Positions 22,701 to 34,999 of a stretch of 64,000 bases of DNA are shown here, piece by piece; positions within the stretch are counted from its first letter, which is position 1, and each line of letters opens with the position of its first letter. The notes under the pieces are model-generated. The model was not told the origin of the DNA. It made no database searches and saw only the letters and a list, made by a program, of their open reading frames with translations. The stretch is from Dioscorea cayenensis subsp. rotundata (Eukaryota; Streptophyta; Magnoliopsida; Dioscoreales; Dioscoreaceae), in the NCBI RefSeq assembly GCF_009730915.1, contig NC_052474.1, forward strand, positions 1-64,000. The letters are read 5' to 3'. Both the position numbers and the translations under genes were made by a program.

Positions 22701-25700
22701 AATTTAGTCCTTGCCCTTTGGTGTTTAGGGGAAGGAATTTCATATGAACCTTTTCGGTTTTGCCTTCTTTTCATATTTTCCTGTTCTCCTAATGTGACTG
22801 ATATTTGTGAGAGGGTTTTTTTGGAGGGGCTGTGTTGAGTAATCTTTGGAAGTTTCAGCTAAAGAATGATTATATAATGCTTCATTGAAATGAGATGGGC
22901 ATGCGAGACTATGGTAGTATCAATTGAGAGTGCCTTGCAGAAATTCCTCTATTGCCAGTAGAAATTTAAAGGATTTCAGTTGTTCAAAAAGCAATTATGG
23001 GTCTTACCTTTGCTTCTGTTAAGACCAACATTTTATCTCTCATGTCTGCAAAGTTGCTTCTTTTAAATCTTTTTGTATAGATGGAAATTATTTACATGCA
23101 ATGGACTAATCATCCTTTTTTCTCGGTTCATTACAACTTTCTGCCCCTATGATCATGTCATTGTTCTTTTCAGGTTGAGCTTGTTTTGGGATCAGAGTCA
23201 TCTATTGCTGTTGGATGGCAAAAGAAAGATGAAAAAACCTCTGCTGCTGGAGAAGTAAAGGTATGTTTTTGGGAAAAAAAAAAACTCTGCAAAATTTTCT
23301 GTTATCTTGGTTTTCTTCCTTTATAAAAGGTGGCTGGATGACAGTTAGAGAGATTGCATTTGCTGGGGCAAACTGCATTTTGCTTCTTGCTGCTTCCAAA
23401 CATTAATTGAGATAAATTCACTTTGATCAACAAGGTTACAAGGCATCTGTTGGTGGTGTTTAATGAGGCATAAATGTGTTCTATGATTTTAATTATTCAA
23501 TTTATGTACAGTAACGATTTCCTTGAAAGCTGCATACAATCTTCTCTATGACATTTTCTGTTTGAATATTCATGACACATTGTTGAAAGTTCTTTCTTAT
23601 GTCTTAGTATTTAATTTTTTTCACTGTATCTTAAACTTTTCCCGCCGTTGCAGTTTGGGACAACTTCTTTCGGGGCATCAGCTCATTATACTCACCATTT
23701 TTCTGCAAAGTCACATGGTCGAGTGGCTGGTAGGGCAGGAAGGTACTTTATGCTGAATTTATTATGTCTAATTTATTTAAACCTTGTGTTTCTCTATTCA
23801 CTTTCACTTATTTGTTACTGTGAGATTGCTGTAAGACATCTAGCTTTCTAGATTTCCTTCAGTGGGATTTCTGACACTGTGGTGTATCACTGTTGGCAGG
23901 TTTGTTAATGAACTACATGCAATGGTTGCCCATTAGTAATATTAACCTATCACCTTGTCAGGCAGTTTGTGAGTTATATGTGATTGTTGTGCAGTATTTA
24001 TTCAGAATGATGGCCTTGTTAATGAGTTGTATGTGATGGTTGCCCATTATTTATTCAGACTGATAGGCTTGTTAATGAGTCATTTGTGATGGCCGCCATC
24101 AGTGATATTGGGTTGTCATCTAGTTAGGTGGTCAATATGAATCACATTTTATGTATTATGATTGATATTTAATATCTGCTCTACATGTCCATATCTTTCC
24201 TTGGATTAGGTTTTTGTTATGGTAGTTGCATTGGTTCTTTCATTAACTTATTGATATTAGCTGAAGTACTTGTGATCTTGGCTTGCTACACTGTAGGGCT
24301 TTTCTTCTTTGGTAAGCTTTCTCATGCTACAATAGTCACCTAGAATCTTCCCTCAGTTGGTTTTTCTATGGGCTCTTCTCGCCCACTTTTTCCTTGCAAA
24401 ATTTTACTATAGTATCTTTCCTTTTCTGAAATTTTGTGGACTGCTTGCATAATCAGTGTGAATTGCCAATATGATGGTTTTGAATGAAATGATTTGTGTT
24501 GGCTTGAATTTTAGTTGGGTTGCAATCGTATTCACTATTTACTGTACAGTGGTTTTTTAATTTTAAAATTATCAGGCTTACCATCTGTGGATGACAATGT
24601 TGATTCCAAGACCATGAATTGTATTACCTTATTTTATTTATTTGTTTTTTTTGTTCTATCATGCATGTCAGCCTAAAAATAGTTCTCCACCTATCTCAAC
24701 CTAATGCCCATGTGTTATATAGAACAATCGATGGTTATCATTATTTCATACTTCAAACTCATTGTTTTTTCTGCACTTTTGGCTTCTCTTTTCCCAAAAA
24801 TGGATATGGTGTTTTTTGCAGAAATTTGTCTCCTTATTTATTTATTTTGGCTTACAGTTAAAGCCACATGGATCATGGTTTTTTTCCTTATTCTGTTGCT
24901 ATTTTGCACCAAGATTGTCTAGGTGTCTAGAAGTTATTGTCTTGGTTATGTTAATGGCACACTAAATAATTTTTTCACAGTGCTGCGCTTGAGTTGGAAA
25001 TTGGGGGTGGACGACGTATATCAGAGTTCAGCACAGTTCGGATGGTCTACAATATAGGAATTCAGGTGATTGAATTTGTTCACTGCATAAACATTTTTAC
25101 GAACTTATTTTCCACACTTTGAGTTTTCACTTTAAAGATATCCATGTTTTTGCCTTTCTTATGTAATTGGTTGTTAGACTAATGTGTTTTTCTTTAGATT
25201 GTTTGGTTGAACTTATTTGACACATTTATTTAATTGCCATTGCAAATTTGACAGTGGTTAAATGGACAGATAACAATGTAGGAAGGGTTTGAAATGAACA
25301 TATTTGTGCTAAGCTGGTGGTTTGATTACTTGAATTGAAGATTTTGGATGAGACAAAGCAATATTTGTGCTAAATTAGTAGTTTGATCTCTAGAATTGAA
25401 GATTGGATGAGCCAATGCCACATTTGTGCTAAGTTAGTTGTTTGAACTTTGATCACTGAAATTGAAAATTGGATGAGACAAAGCCATATGAGATTATTTA
25501 AATTGATGACATAGGTATAATATATGACTGACTGATGAAAGATAAGAAATGCACATTTTTATGCTAAATTAGTTGTTTGATTATAGTTTAATTGAAGAAA
25601 AGATGAAACAAGGCCATTTAGAATTGTTTAACATGCACTTGAAAGAATCATGATGATGATGATGATGATGACCAAGTTAGTAGGTCCAAAAGAGCACAGA

Positions 25701-25942
25701 ATAAATGAAAAATGTTATGGGTGCAGGGGGTGGTGCAATAGAGAAACTTTATTTGGATGCGCAAGGAGATTCACAACTTGTCCCTAAATGTTTTTCTAGA
25801 ATACATTTATTGCCTTTCTCATATTTTGGGACCAAGGGTGAGGTGGTGTTGTTAGATTTTAAATATTGCTCTGTGGTGTTTATTCCTATTTTATATTGTT
25901 GACTTTTCTTTCACATTATCTTCTTGAATTCAGAAGCTGAAA

Positions 25943-25974
<32 letters not shown>

Positions 25975-28900
25975 GGTGGGTGGGTGTCTGTCATATGCTT
26001 CTTGAATAGACTGTGTCCTAATGAGCTTCTTGTAGGGTATCTTTTGGAGATTCGAGTTGCACCGTGGCGGCCAAAAGCTAGTAGTTCCTGTAAGTTATGT
26101 GCTTAATTTCCCTTTACACAATGTTCTAATAATTAAATCTAAAAGTTTTCTTTACACAATGTAAATATCCTTGTAATAATTAAAGCTAAATGTTTTCTTA
26201 TTAATAACCTCGTTAATGTGTTGGTGATCTTTCAGTTTTTTTGGGGTTATCTTCATAATCAACATATGCACAGTAATGTAGATTGAACTAGCTGGTATAT
26301 TTATTTAATAAAACCATTTCCCTTGTTTTCCTGCATTATAAAATTGCATTCTGCCTCATGTTCCGCAGATTCTATAATGGCTCAGGTTAGTCACAGATAT
26401 ACCAAACATTGGAATTTCTAGATTTAGTCAATGAAATGACATTGACCAAATATGTTTATCGTTCTTTTTATGATTAGTGTTTGCTCTTAAGAATTATTCT
26501 AATGTGTCTGATGTGGGCTACTGCTTTTTCTGTGTTAGCAATTGATATGAACTGCATTGTCTTGCAACCTCTTATCCTGGCCTAAACAAAATTTTCAGAT
26601 TTTGCTTTCCAGGGAGCTGAATCCTTTTTTTGCAACTGGTGCACTTTTGGTTCCTTCGTTCTTCTATTTTTTCTTCAAGGTTTGACTTTTTTCTTCTGGC
26701 ATGAATTGTATTATGTAAATTTCCATATTGGCAAGGGCTCGGATATAAAAAAATTGTAAATATTTTTATTTGTTTCCATGCTATCGTCATTACTGGATAG
26801 TGTGACTAATCTTTATTATTTTCTCAATTTTCTTTTATTGATGGCAAATGAATTGATCTAGACTGCCAACTCTGTAAAGTTTTAGTACATGTCTCAATTC
26901 ATGATGTGTGATTTTTTCAGATCATTGTACCAATCATGATTTGGTTTATTTGGCCAATTTACTTTTATTGATACAAATTAATCTAGACTGCCAACTCTGT
27001 AAAGTTTTCATATATGTGCTGTTGGTAGGCCATTTGTTAGCCATTCTAACAAGAGTATGTTGCTTTTAAATGTACTCTCAGATATTAATGCACACATACA
27101 TATTCCTGTAGACACTTTATTGCCTCTGCTCATGTTGTCTTTATTCTTTTGATACAGTTTGTGTTATAGTTTTTAATGACAATTGTTCTTTTTTATTACT
27201 TCACACTCATGACATTGCATTACACTTCCTGTAAGAATGAAATAACCCTTGGACAGCATTTTTTTAATATTTCATTAGTTTTTTTTTTCTGACAGTGTTT
27301 TAGTGGATCTTGTTAGATCTCAGGACAATTTTTTTAAGAACCCATCCAAGGTTTTTCATTAGCTTTCTTTTCAAAATTATTGGAATTCTTGTCAGATTTC
27401 TAGGAGTGACATCAAATTTCTAGAAGTGTAAATAATAAGCAGCTTATCTTGCTGATCTGTCACAGGCATTAATATCTGACTCCTAGAAATTTTTTCATAT
27501 CATTCCTTAGTATAGGATGAGCTTTCTATTTTGTTTTATTTTTTCTTTATATTATCATGTGTGAGCACTTATGACACCAGAACATTATCACATGTCAGAA
27601 ATTTATAGTGAAACCCTATTATCTCAAGCGGGAGCGACGAAAGGCTGCTGAAAAGATGGAGAAGTCATCAACTCAGGTAGTTGACAGTAATCTATATTTG
27701 TGACTTGAAATCAGTGTTCTGCTAACTTCATAGCTTTCCATCATTATCTCTTCACATAAACGTTAGATTCATGTTTGGCAGGCATACTTTCCCTCTCAAA
27801 TGTCTACATGTGCATCTTTTGCTTTTTGCAGATGGTGTGCAATTGTTAGATAGTAACACTTTTTTATCTTTGGACCATAAGTTGCTGATAAATTTAAATC
27901 TAATATCAAAACATTGGGAAATTTTATCTCCAATTTTTAAATGATGGTATCAAGTCCAGTTCCTGATTGGATTGAATTTGATTACGTGTGATTCTATTTT
28001 ATTGTTGCAAGAAGCACAGCTTCAAAATTTTTTGTTTTAGAAGTTTAATCATTGATATATCTAGCAACAAGGAAATGCTAAACCTTTATTTGTTATTCCT
28101 TTCAAAATCTTGACATATTACAATAATGTTGACAGTAATAATTTGACTTTGCCAGCTTTCTCTACCATTTTGGATATGCCATGTCAGTGCAAGTATTGTC
28201 TAGATCCCATATTTTGTAGAGGCTTAAAAAATAAAACAGCTATGCGAAGTTTGAGTATGTAAAAGCTGGCTTTATTTACAGGAAAAGCCTTGTTGGATGA
28301 TGATATATTATCAACAAATTTTCCTTCCTTTGAATCTGTGTCTCAACAAGAAGAAGCATAATTTTTTGGAAAATGGCAATAAACTTGAGTTGGGTTTAAA
28401 TTGAAATTTGTAATTACTGTAGTGCTTTTGATATCTTCCCAAGGCTGTAAATTTTTCCTTGTCTTTGTTTCTATGCAGTACTAGACTTAATACAGTCTAA
28501 CTCTTCATTTTGATTTGTTTTGATTGTGCTTATTTAGATTCGGGAGGCTAGGGATGCCGCTGAGAAAGCACAGCAGTTGTTGCAGAATGTCTCAAACAGG
28601 AAGAAAAATAAACAATTTGAGAAAGGCGGATTAGTTATTACCAGGGCAGTTTATGGAAATCGTGAAGCAATCAAGAGAAGTGGTGAACAGACTGAACTAA
28701 ATGGTGAGACTACACCCCTCCTAGATGTGACAATTCCTCTCAACTTTTTGGTGACTGATTCTGGTCAGCTTAAGGTATGATCTCAACGTTTTTGTACTAT
28801 CTTAAGTTTTGCCCTCTCTAACTCTTTTGCAAAAGCCTTCTTGTTATTTTGTGGGTTTCTTCAATTTTCTATTTTTGAGTGATATATCAAAATGTTGCTG

Positions 28901-29934
28901 TTATTATGATACAAAGAACAATTGCAACTGTGGAGCTTGCCTTGGTTTTAGATACTTGGTTTCTCTAAATATATGTCTATTTTGTAGTGCAATCTAGATT
29001 TTGTGCATGCAGGATCTTCCATAAACAGCATTGTATAGCTATAGATTGATGGTAGTGTTATTTTAATGATGGGTTAAATTACCTTCTTATTCTGTTGTAC
29101 TTTTTTCCATGTGTTGCAGCTTCACAATAGAACTAGAATACTTCTGCCTGCACTGTTTCTAACTTTCTATTGATACATAACTGTGTTGTTTAGTTAGATA
29201 TTGATTAAGACATAAACTGCAGCTCTATAATACAACCATGGCACTTGTTCCTGCAGTGTTTCTAGTGTTGCATAAACAGCATTGCAGCTTCATGGTACAA
29301 CCATGGTACTTCTGCATGACCGTTTCTAGTGATCTAAATTTGTGCATGCAGGGTCTTCCATAAACTGCATTGCTGCTGGTGTTATTTCAATGATGGTTTA
29401 AATTACCTTCTTTTTCTGCTGTATTTTGAACCATGTGTTGCATCTTCATAAAACAACCATGGTACATCTGCCTGCGTTGTTTCTAGTGATACATGAGAAG
29501 GAAATGGTACACTAATGCATACCATCGATTATCAACACATCATGGATTTCTGGTTTAGTTCATATTATAGTTCTAGCTTGCTTTCCTATGTTAGATATTG
29601 ATTATGCAACATTAATAAACCTAACATGCTAGATGGCTGATTGAAGTTTTATTGAATTTATGGTTATTTTCTTGGATCAGCTTCATGAAGGTGTGAAGAA
29701 GTCTGGCATTATGGGCTTCTGTGATGTGTGCCCAGGAGAACCCAAGCAATTGCTTGTGGAATATACACTTGGTGGCCAGAAATTTGAGGTTCTACTTCTA
29801 ATATTCCTGACTATGTATATGAGTATATTCTTAAGGTTATACACGTTGCTGGTTATGTGACTTGTGATTTTGTGCAGGCGATAGTTGATGACACCCAGGA
29901 ATTATTGATTCCACAAGACAGACACAGAATTTAG
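19721..29934 (+). CDS. OWL1: DnaJ protein 13 / OWL1-like (DNAJC11 family), 13 exons
   Basis: Exons: 19721-19864, 20493-20779, 21989-22186, 22294-22408, 23174-23260, 23654-23742, 24981-25065, 26036-26089, 26599-26679, 27599-27676, 28538-28774, 29681-29788, 29878-29934. All joins keep frame with GT-AG and give 539 aa, close to Arabidopsis OWL1 (At2g35720) as I recall. The J domain spans ~11-79, with the Hsp70-stimulating HPD at 40-42 (VYHPDKY). The middle is a beta-rich region ([17 protein letters not shown]). A hydrophobic segment ([15 protein letters not shown]) is followed by a basic segment and a coiled coil with AEKAQQLL, then a conserved DUF3395-like C-terminus containing [13 protein letters not shown]. 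Animal relatives (DNAJC11) associate with mitochondrial MICOS; the plant gene was linked to very-low-fluence light responses. Introns hold several local duplications. Confidence 0.95.
23896..24125. repeat. Degenerate tandem repeat in OWL1 intron 6
   Basis: Three to four diverged copies of a ~60-80-bp unit with the core cttgttaatgag...atgtgatggttgcccatta (near 23901, 24015, 24068). Confidence 0.75.
25298..25622. repeat. Degenerate tandem repeat in OWL1 intron 7
   Basis: Four or more diverged ~70-bp copies with two cores: tttgtgctaaattagt...gtttga and gaattgaagattggatgagac. They start near 25302, 25363, 25424 and 25553. Confidence 0.8.
25649..25671. repeat. (ATG)n microsatellite in OWL1 intron 7
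   Basis: About seven gat/atg units in a row. Confidence 0.95.
25942..25986. repeat. Compound (GT)n(GGGT)n microsatellite in OWL1 intron 7
   Basis: About 11 TG units run into five GGGT units, some 50 bp before the exon 8 acceptor. Confidence 0.95.
26825..27015. repeat. Direct repeat pair in OWL1 intron 9
   Basis: Copies at 26825-26893 and 26955-27015 share cttttattgat...aaatt.atctagactgccaactctgtaaagtttt. The ctagactgccaactctgtaa core is exact. Confidence 0.85.
28992..29500. repeat. Long direct repeat in OWL1 intron 11
   Basis: Copies at about 28992-29180 and 29332-29500 share, in order, tttgtgcatgcagg.tcttcc, ataaac.gcattg, tttaaattaccttctt and catgtgttgca. A shorter third partial copy (gcataaacagcattgcagctt) lies between them at 29268-29320. 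Confidence 0.85.
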
Positions 29935-30572
29935 TTCATGTTAAACAGCTTTAGATGCAAACAGAGGCTGCCTCAGACAATTTTGCATGTCTCCATGCCA
30001 TTGAGGTTCTGACCTACAACATCAGGATTCGAATATGCTTTACCTGCAAACTTGATCTCATTCAAAACTTATTTGCCATTTATAATTGGCAGAAACTGTA
30101 CTTAGTGTCACTATATAAGGCAGTGTAAAAATAATTATTTGCTTCTCGGCTGCCAATGTTTCTTATTAGAAGAAAAACTGTTCACATGCCAACTGTGTAT
30201 ACGGTTGAGAAGTGCTAATTGGAATAGGTTGATGAAGAGACAATGCAGAGATTGTTCGTTATTGAGATCTCTTTTCTGCACGTCTTGATAGTTGAGACAA
30301 ATATCCTTGTTGCTTAAAAGATTATTATTGTGCCTAAATTTCATGTTCTTCAAGGTAACTTTCTTTCTGATGTGGGATTGGCATGATGATCTAAAAATTG
30401 CAATGATTGCTTATGTTTGATTGATCTTAAATTTTTCTCATTTCTTGAAATTTCGCTTGACACTGTTCACCGTTGTATGAAATTTAGGCTCAGCTTCAGA
30501 TGCTCCCGTGAAGAAAACCATGCTACTGATAAATGATTCAGAAGCTTCAGAAGGATCTGGCTGATGGATGGA

Positions 30573-30577
<5 letters not shown>

Positions 30578-30609
<32 letters not shown>

Positions 30610-30765
30610 GCGCACACATATACACACGCACAATGTAAATTCCAACAAGTTGAATAGATAGTTTTAATTAATACTCAAATAAGATTATAAATCAAAACAC
30701 ACACGTACACAAACAAATTCCAACAAGTTGAACAGATGGTTTTAATACTAAAAAAATCAGATAAT
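30578..30765. repeat. (TC)n run plus a ~75-bp tandem duplication between OWL1 and HINT4
   Basis: A ~15-unit TC tract (30578-30607) precedes two tandem copies of a unit with caacaagttgaa.aga.ggttttaa and ataaatcaaa cores (about 30640-30695 and 30714-30772). The copies are joined by CA-rich sequence. Confidence 0.85.
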
Positions 30766-30922
30766 AAATCAAAGCAGGTATAATTTGATTTTAATAGAAA
30801 TTGCAAGGTTTCCTAGCTAGCAATGCATCGGGTTAATCTTAATCCCTACCGTTCAAAACCATCTTGCTGTCAGCAAATCTGACGGCTGATGATGTGGTAT
30901 AAGTAATCTTTCGTCATTCCTC

Positions 30923-30930
30923 TATTTAAA
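30923..30930 (+). promoter_or_regulatory. Probable TATA box of HINT4
   Basis: TATTTAAA lies 55 bp before the HINT4 ATG, leaving room for a leader of about 25-30 nt. Assigned by motif and spacing only. Confidence 0.45.
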
Positions 30931-30984
30931 CTCTTCGTTCCAATCCAAGAGCACGAGGTAGGAACTTTATTGTCCTGCCCGTCG

Positions 30985-33044
30985 ATGGCGGGATCGTGCT
31001 TGTTCTGCCAGATCGCGAGGTCTGCGACTTCCACCCGCCTTCTCTACGCTGTCTGATCATCTCTCTCTTTTCTCTCTTCTCCTTTTCATCTTCTCTCTTC
31101 TCAAAATTTTTGGCTGATATTTTGTTTTTCTTGATCAGGACGAGAGGGTCGTCGCCTTCCCCGACATCAACCCCTCCGCCTTCAGGTATAATAATAATCT
31201 CTGATCTCTTATTTAGTTTCTGATCTTCTTTTGTTTTCTTTCTAGATTACGTCTAATCTTATAGAATTTTGGGGATTCTATTTTATAAAATTTATCAGTT
31301 GATTCTTTTCGAGTACATCTCACTCGAATCTGGTTTTCCAGAAATTGATAACGAGCTAAGTGTACAATATCCCAACTTTTCAGCATTTGTAGCTAGAATT
31401 ATTCACTGGCATTTTCAATACCCAGCTTGATTGCTAGATTTTAAACACTGGGCAAGGAGTAGCATCACTAGAACTGCAGCACTTCATTGTAGAGTATTCG
31501 CTTATTCTTACTACTGTAATTACTTTATTTTCATCGCATTCTATTAATGCTAAAAGTGTTTTATTATGCTTATTGCCGAAATTTTGTCAACTTGTAAGCT
31601 TAAAGTCATACTGAGTGGGTTATTGATTTCTTTAATATTGCACAGGCATTATCTAGTTATTCCTGTTGAACACGTGGCAACTGTGAATGACCTCAAGAGG
31701 GGCGTTGATGACCATCAGTTAGGTATCCTGGTTTTCATTTATAATGTGAGAAATTACTGATGTAGAGTATATGCAAGTTAGACAGCTGCATGTTATCAGT
31801 ACTTGAGAATTCTTCTGTACTTGTTTAATCTGGCATGGTTTTTCTTCTTGTTTTTCAGTCAGTCACATGTTAAATGTTGGGCAAAATCTCCTGAGTAGAG
31901 ATGCACCTGAGTCTAAGCTATACAGGTATAGTAATTTTAGTATATCAGGCATGGTAATAGCAAATTTTATCTTGGTGAATTCATTCTTGAGATTGTTATA
32001 ATCTAATATAGTTTGACATGATAAAACTCTTTGGTCTTTATGTCAACACTTAAAGAAACTGTTTTGTTTACACCCTCAAAGCATAGAAGAAGACAGTGAG
32101 CCATTATAGAGAGGGAAGGGTTGAGTTGATTGGACCATTTTTCTCGTTGTTGCTATTCGACCCTTTGTATTCTTCTTTATGTCTTATTCATCCATCACCT
32201 TTTTTACTCACCATGCTGCTACCCGACTTTTTCCTTTTTCTTACATGTGAGAATCCATTCACTGGCCTGCTTTTTTCTAAATCCTTCATTTATTTGGAGA
32301 TTGGTTGGTTGGCGAAAATAATGTGTTAGTGGTACTTTTGGTTATCTAGTTGGGGAAGTGCTCCAAAAGCAGGTCACTTTTGCAACATTAGCTACTATGG
32401 GCTTAGTTAAGCAGCCAAGCATGCCCGTTCATAATCATAGTATGAAAGGTGTAACTTATAGAGTATCTATGTTGAAGTTGAAGTGTTTTGAAGTAAAATT
32501 GTTATGTATAAGCATTGATATAGTTTTCCTCAGAGGTCATTATTTGGCTCAGGCTTATTTTGTAAGTATGGTCAGTGTAGTCCAAACAGTGAGGCACAAT
32601 CTACTTTACTTGCCACTTCCCTTTGTAACATAGTTTTGCAATATGAAGAGCACCTGTGTCCAAAGACTCCAAACAAATCATGTTGAATGAAATATCTAAC
32701 CTTGTAAATTTCCCATGGCATGTTCCATTTTCATATAAATTTATTACAAATCTTGCAGATTTGGTTTTCATCAGCCACCATTTAACAGTGTCGACCATCT
32801 TCATCTTCACTGTTTTGCTCTACCTTACATACCAAGGTATTTAATTAAGACCAAATTTTCCGTTTGCTTGTACATTTTCTTTTCATCAAGTGAACATTAG
32901 CATGTGTAATCAAATGGATCTGATTGTTTTGAAAGTTTTAACAGATGGAAACATATGAAATATATTTCTTTGGGATCTATTGGGTTCATTGAAGCTGAGA
33001 AGTTGTTGGAAAGGATAAAGCCATTGGAACCAATTGGATCATAG
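30985..33044 (+). CDS. HINT4: Histidine-triad nucleotide-binding protein, HINT4-like, six exons
   Basis: Exons 30985-31050, 31139-31185, 31646-31722, 31859-31925, 32759-32836 and 32945-33044 join in frame to 144 aa. A Cys pair (C5, C8 in SCLFCQI) starts the HIT fold. RHYLVIPVEHVATVNDL follows at 38-54, and the active-site triad H99-L-H101-L-H103 lies in SVDHLHLHCF. The pattern and length match Arabidopsis HINT4 (At4g16566), a HIT enzyme reported to act on adenosine 5'-phosphosulfate and related adenylates; activity here is inferred. It starts about 1 kb after OWL1, and the next gene is an aspartyl protease. Confidence 0.93.
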
Positions 33045-34964
33045 AATTTCGTCACAGCCCCATGCAGCATGAGATTTTTTCTTAATCTACTAGTTCGTTG
33101 CCTGGAATGTCTTTTGTCATTCTTATTTATTTGTGCTCACAATATCTACTGTTTGTTGGTATGTAAAAACTTTGTTTTTTCCTGAGAGTGAATGTTTTAT
33201 TGAATTGCTATGTTATACTTGATCTGACTGTATGTTTCCTTTGTTTGATACTAATTGACATAATTTCCTTTTATTGCAGCTTGATTTATTTCCTGGATTG
33301 CATAGACTCTGTAAGTATGAAACTGAGCTGATAATCAACTTCGAGGTCATGCAGCATGTCATGGTGCACCTAGTATACATCTTGCTCTATGCAATTTGGT
33401 TTTACAGAATGTAGGTTGGTTTCTAACCCATATAGTTTTGATAACGATGTTTCCAAACTGTGCTTAGCATTCACCAAATGGAGCAAAATGTAGAGTAGGT
33501 CAATAGTCAGAGAGGAAGGAATAGCATGTCTTGGCCCTGTCCCATATGATCTTATCAGAATCATTGAAGAATGAAACTCAGCGGCAGGATTAGATGAGGC
33601 ATTTAGATGATAACTTAAAAGTATGAGTGTGGTCATGGTGGTGGTTATTTTTTAAAATTTCACTTATGTGATAAAGGTTCAAAAGTTTTAGAGTGAATAA
33701 AAGTTGCACAAATATAAGCTTCCAATGAGTGAACAACCTTGATGTTGCAGATTTGCCTTTGTTATTGCAATGAGTTGACTAGCTTAAGGCGGCAATGTCT
33801 GTGTTCATCAATTAAACTTTTTAAGTACACCCAAAAATTTGAATTTTCAATGAATTAATGTTTGCGGAACATCTACAGTAGGTGTTTATGGGCAGCATGT
33901 TCTTGGTCTCTCACTGATATATTTGATATCATTATTGATATCATTCTTGCCTTTGAATTTTGCACTCTAGTTAATTGAAATTTTCAGTTCATATGCCGCT
34001 TCTCTATCAATTCTTTGTAAGTCTTGCTTGTATTTTTATGCGATTGCTGATTGGCCCCTTTATAGTTTCCCTCTATGATTCATATTGTCTTTTTTCACCT
34101 TTATGCTCTAAGATGCTTCTATCCAGATTATTATTCTGTCGGTATTTAGTGTCTTCATTTTGCTTCCGTTTCCCAATCTAAATTTGATTTATGTATTATT
34201 TGACCCATCTTCCACGCGAAGACTGAAAGTGTTGTGTACTGTTTTCCATTCAATCATTCGCTGAATAGACTTTCTGCTTTTTTGGCATTGAATTATTAAT
34301 TTGACAATACATGTCAACTAGAGCATTAGGTACAACAAACCTTTATGGTTTACTGTCCTTTATGGTTGACGCTAAGCAAACTAGCAGCTCTAGAGCCATG
34401 TCAGTTAGTAAGACAGCCACCCTTGGATAAGATGATTGTCTTTTGTTTTCTAGGAGACGCAAGTGGTTGTTAAATCGATCAGGTTAAAAAAAAAAAATTA
34501 AAACTTATTGTTTAAGGCTTATTCCAAATCTGTGTTTATTCCCATTGATGAAGTTGATTCCTTATCCATTATTATTCTAGAATGATGTCAATGAGATGAT
34601 CATTTTTTTCTTCAACAGAAAAATACTTTGACAGCTTGATGCCTTCTTCAGAGGGCTGTTTCTTCATGATGGTGGTGGTTATCTTTTATTTATTTATCAT
34701 GGTCCACTATAAAATTAATTATTAAGGTGGCGTTAGAATAGTTCATTTTTTATGATTATAATGGTTACAGTGATAACAATGATGTTGCTGATTGTTTGTA
34801 AATTGGTCATGAGTGGTGGCTGGTGAGTAATTCATGACTATATATATTTCGGAATGATAGTTTCTCGCCCAATAGGAGAAAAGGGACACACTAAAATTAT
34901 ATTAAATTCTGTGTAGAACAAGGAGAATATGGTGCAAAATTAAGATAACAACGGAATTATATTA

Positions 34965-34999
<35 letters not shown>

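Noticed and set aside
26369-26385. Possible 17-nt micro-exon in the OWL1 gene with cgcag/gttag borders.
   Set aside because: Its length would shift the frame. Joining exon 8 (26089) directly to 26599 gives the expected sequence VVP-ILLSREL.
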